A stretch of 6,568 bases of DNA from Bacteroidota bacterium (lineage in GTDB: Bacteria > Bacteroidota > Bacteroidia > Bacteroidales > B18-G4). Shown here in pieces: positions 1 to 5,356 of the stretch. Position numbers and translations under genes: made by a program. Under the pieces are notes generated by a model that made no database searches, had not been told where the DNA came from, and saw nothing but the letters and a program-made list of their open reading frames with translations. Each line of letters starts with the position of its first letter. Position 1 is the first letter of the stretch. Location: positions 1-6,568 of the forward strand of contig QMPN01000165.1 of NCBI GenBank assembly GCA_003648575.1. Reading direction: 5' to 3'.

Positions 1-428
1 CGTCGTAATCCCAATGAATAGATCAACGTTAGCGCGGCCTTGTGTTTAAGGTTTGTAATGCCCTGCAACATTTCTTTTATGACTTCCTTCGGAATTACTT
101 TTGGCAATGGTCTTCCTCTCCTCGGCCGCTCCAACTTCTGAAACTCAAAATTGATCCCAAGCATTTTCAGATAAAACAACTTGATAGCATTGATCATCTG
201 GTTCTGATAACTGGCCGAAAACCCATTTCCGATCACATGATAATAATTGAACTCCTCAATGTCTTTTACACAGATTTCTTCAACCCCCTTCTCAGAGAAG
301 TGTCCCAGAAAAACCTCCAACATGGATGAATAAGTCTTTATAGTTTGATTTGCATACCTCTTCTGCATCATCCAGTTTCGAAATCGTTTAAGATGTTGCC
401 CTGTTTCAATAGGTAATTTTGCTCTCAT
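1..428 (-). CDS. Tyrosine recombinase/integrase, N-terminal part (cut by window edge)
   Basis: Reading the minus strand from the ATG at 428 gives an uninterrupted frame of 142 codons that leaves the window at base 1. Residues about 8-95 look like the SAM-like, core-type DNA-binding domain of XerC/XerD-type recombinases (RYANQTIKTYSSMLEVFL, then INAIKLFYLKMLG). A short basic linker follows (RPRRGRPLP, 101-109). The catalytic domain begins with IPKEVIKEMLQ and NLKHKAALTLIYSLGLR, where R142 aligns with the first catalytic arginine (box I) of the family. The remaining catalytic residues, including the tyrosine nucleophile, would lie outside the window, so activity cannot be judged. The start is supported by a strong Shine-Dalgarno sequence 7 bases upstream. 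Family enzymes cut and rejoin DNA at specific sites; whether this one serves a mobile element, an integron-like cassette system or a resident inversion system is unknown. It lies in the same orientation as the upstream hydrolase, beyond a heptamer array. Confidence 0.88.
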   Translation of the reverse strand, partial: MRAKLPIETGQHLKRFRNWMMQKRYANQTIKTYSSMLEVFLGHFSEKGVEEICVKDIEEFNYYHVIGNGFSASYQNQMINAIKLFYLKMLGINFEFQKLERPRRGRPLPKVIPKEVIKEMLQGITNLKHKAALTLIYSLGLR

Positions 429-435
429 CTCCGTT

Positions 436-444
436 CCTCCTTTT
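436..444 (-). promoter_or_regulatory. Strong Shine-Dalgarno sequence of the recombinase gene
   Basis: The minus strand reads AAAAGGAGG followed by 7 bases and the ATG at 428. This is a near-perfect anti-16S match at ideal spacing and fixes the recombinase start. No other gene in the window has a comparable site. The best alternative is AGGA/AGG ahead of the methyltransferase at 4511. Confidence 0.75.
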
Positions 445-498
445 ACCCATTAATACGCAAACTTGAAAAATGTCATACCAGTCATGAAAGAAAATGAT

Positions 499-589
499 TT
501 CAATCCTCGTTCTTCGATTTTCGCTCTTCGCTCTTCGGTCTTCTGTCCTCGTTCCTCGATCTTCGATCTTCGATTTTCGTTCTTCAACC
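499..589. repeat. Degenerate heptanucleotide tandem array, 13 units (TTCGNTC)
   Basis: Thirteen consecutive 7-base units fit one phase with no insertion or deletion, from TTCAATC at 499-505 to TTCAACC at 583-589. The plus-strand consensus is TTCGNTC (GANCGAA on the minus strand). Positions 2 and 3 (T, C) are invariant, position 6 is T in 12 of 13, position 7 is C in 11, and positions 1 and 4 match in 10. Position 5 is unconstrained (5 A, 3 T, 3 C, 2 G). The array fills most of the gap between hydrolase and recombinase genes and contains the TGA stop of the hydrolase (584-586) in its last unit. Similar short heptamer arrays are known as STRRs in cyanobacteria. Function here is unknown. Confidence 0.85.
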
Positions 590-1117
590 GATAAACGCCC
601 GAATCTTCTCTGCCCAGAGGTCATAACCGGCCGGTGAAAGATGCCCACCATCAGTGGTATATTCCTTTTTCATTTCTTTCCCTTCCAGAAAGTCAGGAAA
701 GAGGTTAAGGTAAGTGAGCTTACGTGCATCGCAATGGGACTTGAGCTCTTGGTTGATATACCGGATCAGCTTATTCAGGTAACCCGGTGAGCCCAGCATA
801 GTTTCATTCACCGGCAGCAGGCTTTGTACAATGACTTTTGTACCGTTCACATGAGTGAGGACCTGTTCAATGATCAACTCCTGGTTCTCGATGATATCAT
901 CCTTCTGAAAACTATTAAACACATCATTGATGCCGATCATGAGAAAGATCATATCTACCTGGTTCTCGATGATCCCATCCAGGCGTTCCAGCACTCCGTA
1001 GGTGGTATCACCTGCGATACCCTCATTTATAATGCCGACATCAGGGAAATATTTCTCCAGCTGAAACCACTCAGTCAGGCTGTCGCCAATGAAAAGTACC
1101 TTTTTTTTTCTGTCCAT
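584..1117 (-). CDS. SGNH/GDSL-family hydrolase
   Basis: A 177-residue protein with all the catalytic blocks of the SGNH hydrolase fold. Block I is FIGDSLTEW with nucleophile S13; block II is NEGIAGD (31-37) with G33 or G36 as the oxyanion glycine; block III is GIND with N64. Block V is DGGHLSPAGY with D156 and H159 completing the triad. The size matches the compact single-domain family members related to the PAF-acetylhydrolase-like group. There is no signal peptide or membrane segment, so it is probably cytoplasmic. It should hydrolyse an ester such as an acyl or acetyl group on a lipid or carbohydrate; the substrate cannot be read from the sequence. The ATG at 1117 lies only a few residues before the first core strand and is the obvious start, although no Shine-Dalgarno precedes it. 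A run of nine A residues sits just after the start (codons 3-6). The stop codon overlaps the heptamer array. Confidence 0.9.
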   Translation of the reverse strand: MDRKKKVLFIGDSLTEWFQLEKYFPDVGIINEGIAGDTTYGVLERLDGIIENQVDMIFLMIGINDVFNSFQKDDIIENQELIIEQVLTHVNGTKVIVQSLLPVNETMLGSPGYLNKLIRYINQELKSHCDARKLTYLNLFPDFLEGKEMKKEYTTDGGHLSPAGYDLWAEKIRAFIG

Positions 1118-1148
1118 TTTCAGGAGGGTATTCTTAGAATTGTCTTCT

Positions 1149-1164
1149 TATTCGATAACGAATA
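1149..1164. promoter_or_regulatory. Dyad in divergent intergenic region, possible operator
   Basis: Perfect 6-base inverted arms TATTCG and CGAATA surround a 4-base ATAA centre. The site lies 32 bases upstream of the hydrolase start, in the only divergent promoter region of the window. On the minus strand TATATTCG (1159-1166) overlaps it and resembles a Bacteroidota -7 box with one mismatch. A repressor site is plausible, but a dyad of this size can occur by chance. Confidence 0.25.
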
Positions 1165-1207
1165 TAACAAATCTCCTGTCAGCCCTGTCATGAACTGCCA
1201 CATTTCT

Positions 1208-1215
1208 TATCTTTG
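1208..1215 (+). promoter_or_regulatory. Possible Bacteroidota -7 promoter element for the Memo-AMMECR1 gene
   Basis: TATCTTTG matches the TAnnTTTG -7 consensus of the Bacteroidota primary sigma factor exactly. No clear TTG-type -33 element is visible about 20 bases upstream, so support is partial. If real, transcription would begin near 1220. That excludes the TTG at 1213 as start codon and leaves an untranslated leader of about 110 bases before the ATG at 1330. Confidence 0.35.
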
Positions 1216-1329
1216 TTATACTCCTTGGCCATGATGAGGCCAAAAAGCAACAATAAGTTTAACTTCCGCTTCATGATCATGATGTCTATATTTTCATCCG
1301 GCAGACAATCCAAAGGGCCAGAAAAACCC

Positions 1330-2748
1330 ATGGGAAACAGAAAGGCATACGCAGCAGGGATGTTCTTTTCGGGTAGTAAATCTGTGCTTGAATCAGATCT
1401 GCAAAAGCTTTTTGAACAGGCAAAAGAAAAAAGTCACGAAAATGTCCGGGCTATCATCGTTCCACATGCCGGCTATTCCTATTCAGGCATTGTGGCAGCA
1501 TCAGGATATAAACAGCTGGATCCTGACAGGAAGTATGAACATATCTTTGTGATCGCTACCAGCCATACAGCACATTACGAGGGGGCATCCATCTATAGCA
1601 AGGGGAATTATGAAACGCCACTTGGAGAAGTTGAAGTAGATATTGAACTTGCAGAAAAACTGATAGCTGAGAGCGATATGTTTTCGTTTCAGCCAGAAGC
1701 TCACCTTACCGAACACAGCCTGGAAGTACAACTGCCATTTCTGCAGTATTATTTGAAAAAAGCCTTTAAGATCATTCCCATCGTGGTCGGGACGCAGGAT
1801 AAGTCGGCCTGCCGGGATATTGCGGCCGTACTCAAACCGTACTTTACAGCGAAAAACCTCTTTGTGATCAGCACTGACTTTTCGCATTTTCCGAATTTCA
1901 AGGACGCCCGGGAAGTAGACCAAAAAACTGCTGATGCAGTGACAGGGAATTCTAAAGATATGTTCCTGGAAGTGTTGAAAACGAATGAGGCTGCCGGCAT
2001 TTCGAACCTTTCCACCGCCATGTGCGGGTGGAGTTCGGTGCTGACCCTTTTAAACCTGACGGAAGATAGAACTGAGTACTCTTATCACCAGGTACAATAT
2101 TTGAATTCGGGCAATGCAGGCATAAGCCCTGACAAGAGCAGGGTAGTAGGCTACTGGGCCCTTGCTGTAACTGCAGCTAATGAGATGCCTGCAGGTAGTA
2201 GATTTTCACTTACTGAAAAGGATAAGTCAGACCTGCTTGGAATCGCCCGACTGAGCATGGAAACGTATGTGGAAAAAGGGAAGACACCCAAACTTAAAAC
2301 AGAGGCCTTTTCTGAGAATCTTAAATCACCCTGTGGAGCATTTATTACCCTTACCAAAGACGGCGAACTCAGGGGTTGCATCGGCAACTTTGAACCAAAG
2401 GACGCATTGTATAGCGTGGTGCAGCAGATGGCGGTGGCCGCAGCAAGCAGGGATCACCGCTTTTCGAAAGTAAAAAAGGAAGAATTTGAAGATATCGAAT
2501 TGGAGATTTCCGTTCTTACCCCAATGAAAAAGATATCATCTGTCGATGAGATAGAATTGGGCAAACACGGTATATATATTATTAATGGATCGTCCAGCGG
2601 CACTTTCCTGCCGCAGGTGGCTACTGAAACCGGATGGTCGCTCGAAGAATTCCTGGGCCACTGCGCAAGAGATAAAGCCAAATTGGGCTGGGAAGGCTGG
2701 AAGGAGGCCGAAATATATATTTACGAAGCACTAGTTTTTCACGAATAA
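1330..2748 (+). CDS. Memo-AMMECR1 fusion protein (AmmeMemoRadiSam components B and A)
   Basis: A 472-residue two-domain protein. Residues about 3-280 are a Memo-like domain: VPHAGYSYSG (H46), TSHTAHYEG (H79), LTEHSLEVQLPFLQ, STDFSHF, and TAMCGW (C232). H46, H79 and C232 fall where human MEMO1, as I recall it, has its metal ligands H49, H81 and C244. Residues about 290-472 are an AMMECR1 domain with the hallmark LRGCIG (347-352), then SRDHRF, LEISVLTP and FLPQVATETGW. In prokaryotes these two domains usually accompany a radical SAM enzyme as the AmmeMemoRadiSam system, whose reaction is not firmly known to me; no radical SAM gene is in the window. The start at 1330 is chosen because the family's conserved N-terminus begins at once (NRKAYAAGMFF). 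The frame is open upstream to ATG 1231 and TTG 1213. The extra residues (FMIMMSIF flanked by basic residues) are a poor signal peptide. No convincing Shine-Dalgarno is seen at any candidate. Confidence 0.92.
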   Translation: MGNRKAYAAGMFFSGSKSVLESDLQKLFEQAKEKSHENVRAIIVPHAGYSYSGIVAASGYKQLDPDRKYEHIFVIATSHTAHYEGASIYSKGNYETPLGEVEVDIELAEKLIAESDMFSFQPEAHLTEHSLEVQLPFLQYYLKKAFKIIPIVVGTQDKSACRDIAAVLKPYFTAKNLFVISTDFSHFPNFKDAREVDQKTADAVTGNSKDMFLEVLKTNEAAGISNLSTAMCGWSSVLTLLNLTEDRTEYSYHQVQYLNSGNAGISPDKSRVVGYWALAVTAANEMPAGSRFSLTEKDKSDLLGIARLSMETYVEKGKTPKLKTEAFSENLKSPCGAFITLTKDGELRGCIGNFEPKDALYSVVQQMAVAAASRDHRFSKVKKEEFEDIELEISVLTPMKKISSVDEIELGKHGIYIINGSSSGTFLPQVATETGWSLEEFLGHCARDKAKLGWEGWKEAEIYIYEALVFHE

Positions 2749-2766
2749 TTAATTATACAATACATC

Positions 2767-2794
2767 CATAATTCATAATCCATAATTCATAATC
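2767..2794. repeat. Exact 14-base tandem duplication upstream of the propeller gene
   Basis: CATAATTCATAATC occurs twice back to back and ends one base before the ATG at 2796. It makes up most of the 47-base AT-rich gap between the Memo-AMMECR1 and propeller genes. Each unit itself contains two CATAAT-type hexamers, giving a four-fold CATAAT/TTCATAAT rhythm. It replaces the place where a ribosome-binding site would normally lie. Confidence 0.8.
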
Positions 2795-2795
2795 A

Positions 2796-4502
2796 ATGAA
2801 CTACATTAAACCTGCTTTTCTTCTGATCCTTATCCTGGCTATTAGCACTGCCATATACGCTCAGATTGACCATCGTTCAATTTCTAAAATGCACAATGAG
2901 GCTCCGGATGAGAAATCTGTTCCCATGCCGCTTGAAGAGGTGAAAACCTCACCGGGTTATGTTTTTGAGGCATCCGGTATCTTTACCATTCAGGCCAATG
3001 TTGATGAAGATGGTGATAACATTTTGGGGGATGCCGCTAACGAACCATCCATCGCTGTTGATCCGACAGATCCGAACCGGATCATGATCGGTTGGAGGCA
3101 GTTTGATAATGTTAGTAGCAATTTCCGGCAGGCAGGTTATGCATATTCCACTGATGCAGGACAAAGCTGGACATTTCCGGGATCCATCGATGCGGGCGTT
3201 TTTCGTTCCGACCCGGTACTGGATTGCAATAATGACGGGATATTCTTTTACAATAGTCTTACTATAAATGGATCCGGTGATTATTTGTGTACTGTATACA
3301 AAACCGGTGCCGGAAACGTGGAGTGGGATGAGGGTACTTTTGCACAAGGAGGTGATAAACAATGGATGCGCATCGATAATACCGGCGGAACAGGTTCAGG
3401 GAATATCTATTCGAACTGGACCATGTCCTACAGCTACTGCTGGCCTGAATATTTTACGCGATCAACTGATGATGGAAATGTATATGAGACCTGTACCACT
3501 ATACCGGGAGAACCATTCTGGGGAACAGAGAATATAGGCCCTGATGGTGAACTGTATGTAGTTGGCAGGGGTGATTTCGCTCATATTATGCTTGCCAAAT
3601 CTACCAATGCACAGGTTCCGGGTTCCGCCATCGTATGGGAGCATTTTACCGCTGTCGATCTCGACGGGCAACTGTCGATACAACCGGAAGTCAACCCGGT
3701 AGGCTTGATGGGGCAGGTATGGGTTGATTGTGACAGGTCTGACGGATCCGGGAGAGGCAATGTGTATATATGCGCTTCTGTCGACAGGTATGGCAGTGTA
3801 GACCCCGGCGATGTGATGTTTGCAAGAAGTACTGACGGAGGGCTGAATTTCGAAGATCCGATACGTATCAATAACGACATATCAGTATATAATCATCAGT
3901 GGTTTGCTACCATGTCGGTAGCCCCCAATGGCCGTATTGATGTGATATGGCTGGATACACGCGCCGACCCTGCAGGGCTGTTTAAATCGGTGCTTTATTA
4001 TTCCTTTTCAGTTGATCAGGGTGTAACATGGTCAGAGAACGAACAGATGTCGGCTATTTTTGACCCGCACCTGGGCTGGCCGCAACAACAAAAAATGGGT
4101 GACTATTTCGATATGGTTTCTGATGACGGTGGTGCGCACCTTGCATGGGCCAATACCCTGAATGGTGAGCAGGATGTGTATTATTCCTACATCACACCGG
4201 ATGATGTTGGTATTGATGATATTGCAAGAGAAAGTTCTTTTGCCAGAGTCTCTAATTTTCCTAATCCATTTACGGATAAAACAAGTATACGGTACACACT
4301 TGGGGCAGATGGCCATGTTAGGCTGTCGGTATATGATATCTACGGCAATGAGGTGGCTCAACTGCTTAACGAGCAGAAGTCAGCCGGAACGTTTACTGTT
4401 GATTTTGTTGCTCCTGGTCTTTCTGCAGGTGTATATTTTGCTGTATTGACTGTTGGGGACAGTTCTGATCGTATTCGTATTGTTAAAGTAGCACGTTATT
4501 AG
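2796..4502 (+). CDS. Secreted sialidase-like (BNR/Asp-box) beta-propeller protein with T9SS sorting domain
   Basis: A 568-residue exported protein. Residues 1-22 form a typical Sec signal peptide: a lysine, a hydrophobic LLILILAIS core, and probable cleavage at YA|Q. The body (about 60-465) looks like a sialidase-type propeller, with Asp boxes at S118-W125 (STDAGQSW), S345-F352 (STDGGLNF) and S405-W412 (SVDQGVTW). A weaker one starts at S223 (STDDGNVY). An acidic DEDGDNILGD stretch (70-79) could bind calcium, and PSIAVDPTDPNRIMIGW is a recurrent propeller strand. Residues about 485-568 form a T9SS type A sorting domain: FPNPF, then VRLSVYDIYGNEV, GLSAGVYFAVL, and a basic C-terminus. The protein should cross the inner membrane by Sec and the outer membrane by T9SS. 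I cannot identify the catalytic arginine triad of true sialidases, so enzymatic activity is not claimed; carbohydrate or surface binding is equally possible. The methyltransferase gene starts 8 bases after its stop. Confidence 0.88.
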   Translation: MNYIKPAFLLILILAISTAIYAQIDHRSISKMHNEAPDEKSVPMPLEEVKTSPGYVFEASGIFTIQANVDEDGDNILGDAANEPSIAVDPTDPNRIMIGWRQFDNVSSNFRQAGYAYSTDAGQSWTFPGSIDAGVFRSDPVLDCNNDGIFFYNSLTINGSGDYLCTVYKTGAGNVEWDEGTFAQGGDKQWMRIDNTGGTGSGNIYSNWTMSYSYCWPEYFTRSTDDGNVYETCTTIPGEPFWGTENIGPDGELYVVGRGDFAHIMLAKSTNAQVPGSAIVWEHFTAVDLDGQLSIQPEVNPVGLMGQVWVDCDRSDGSGRGNVYICASVDRYGSVDPGDVMFARSTDGGLNFEDPIRINNDISVYNHQWFATMSVAPNGRIDVIWLDTRADPAGLFKSVLYYSFSVDQGVTWSENEQMSAIFDPHLGWPQQQKMGDYFDMVSDDGGAHLAWANTLNGEQDVYYSYITPDDVGIDDIARESSFARVSNFPNPFTDKTSIRYTLGADGHVRLSVYDIYGNEVAQLLNEQKSAGTFTVDFVAPGLSAGVYFAVLTVGDSSDRIRIVKVARY

Positions 4503-4510
4503 GATCCAGG

Positions 4511-5356
4511 ATGAGTGGTGAAGAGTTATCATTGGCTACAATATTTCAAGATGCAGAAAAGCATCGGAATATAGCAGATATCATCTCTCGACATCTTCGC
4601 GATGGAGAGAACATAAGAGGGTATGCCCTGAATGGAATCGACCTTAGCGGGGCGAAATCAATACTGGATCTGGGATGCGGGTTTGGATTTTTTACCGAAG
4701 CTTTAAAAGACCGCGTCCATTCTGATGCCAGGATCACCGGGCTTGACAGATTTCCGGAATACGAATGGTTTTATTTTCAATCATGTGAAAAGGCCGGTAT
4801 TAGGGCCGACTTTTTGAGCAATGGGATTCATGTGATCGAAAAAATGGAGGATAGATCTTTCGATCTGATCCTCTGCAGTTATGCGCTTTACTTTTTTCCA
4901 GAGGTCATCGCCCAGATATCCAGAATATTAAAGGATGATGGCGTATTTATTGTCATTACCCATGCAATTCCACATATGGCTGAATTTACTTCGTATGTCA
5001 GAAGTGTCCTGAAAAGACACGGATTGATCATCACCATCGATCTGCCATATGAATCTCTGATCAGCAGGTTTTCAAATGCAAACGGTTATCAATTGCTCCA
5101 GTCAGATTTTTCGAATGTCAAGGTGAAAAAATATACAGGACACCTTGAATTTGGCATTGGTGATCAAGATGCACTGGTGAGTTATTTTAATTTCAAGCAC
5201 CATTTTTTCATCCCGGAAATCATCGATCCGGACGATGAATTGCATAATAAAGTCATTTCAAGCATAAAGAATGATTTGAATGATAGCCAGCTGATAAGGA
5301 TCACTAAAAATGATGTTATATTTGTTTGCTCCGGGCCCATTAATAGTCAACGATAA
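4511..5356 (+). CDS. Class I SAM-dependent methyltransferase
   Basis: A 281-residue cytoplasmic protein with a Rossmann-like methyltransferase domain at about 45-175. Motif I is ILDLGCGFGFFTE (51-63), the SAM-binding glycine-rich loop. The acidic residue ending strand 2 is D79 in ITGLDRF. The SFDLILCSYALYFF segment (116-129) is motif IV-like, and ISRILKDDGVFIVITHA (136-152) is the usual helix-strand after it. This pattern is typical of the Methyltransf_11/25 groups acting on small molecules or lipids; the substrate is not evident. Residues about 180-281 (GYQLLQSDF, FNFKHHFF) form a C-terminal extension, probably for substrate binding, that I do not recognise. The ATG at 4511 has AGGA 6 bases upstream and an adjoining AGG, a modest ribosome-binding site. 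The gene starts 8 bases after the propeller gene, and its TAA shares its last A with the ATG of the Nudix gene (TAATG). This points to an operon with translational coupling. Confidence 0.88.
   Translation: MSGEELSLATIFQDAEKHRNIADIISRHLRDGENIRGYALNGIDLSGAKSILDLGCGFGFFTEALKDRVHSDARITGLDRFPEYEWFYFQSCEKAGIRADFLSNGIHVIEKMEDRSFDLILCSYALYFFPEVIAQISRILKDDGVFIVITHAIPHMAEFTSYVRSVLKRHGLIITIDLPYESLISRFSNANGYQLLQSDFSNVKVKKYTGHLEFGIGDQDALVSYFNFKHHFFIPEIIDPDDELHNKVISSIKNDLNDSQLIRITKNDVIFVCSGPINSQR

Noticed and set aside
42..329. Plus-strand open frame of 95 codons at the left edge
   Set aside because: It is antisense to the recombinase frame, which has motifs and a strong ribosome-binding site.
499..589. 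Heptamer array as a CRISPR
   Set aside because: The units are only 7 bases with no spacers, unlike CRISPR repeats of about 23-47 bases separated by unique spacers.
406..651. Minus-strand open frame of 81 codons across the heptamer array, giving a charged, repeat-like peptide (RGTRTEDRRAKSENRR)
   Set aside because: The repeat-like peptide is the expected by-product of a 7-base repeat read in any open frame. The frame overlaps the hydrolase 3' end and the recombinase start, and it has no family resemblance.
824..1234. Plus-strand open frame of 136 codons
   Set aside because: It is antisense to the clearly real SGNH hydrolase, and its translation shows no recognisable domain.
1501..2021. Two minus-strand open frames inside the Memo domain
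   Set aside because: They lie opposite a well-conserved coding region and show no motifs, only shadow-frame composition.
2745..2756. Palindrome ATAATTAATTAT at the Memo-AMMECR1 stop codon
   Set aside because: It contains only A and T, has no GC stem or T tract and lies in an AT-rich spacer, so it is probably a composition effect.
4162..4449. Plus-strand 95-codon frame inside the propeller gene
   Set aside because: The region encodes the T9SS sorting domain in the main frame; the alternative frame has no motif or ribosome-binding site.
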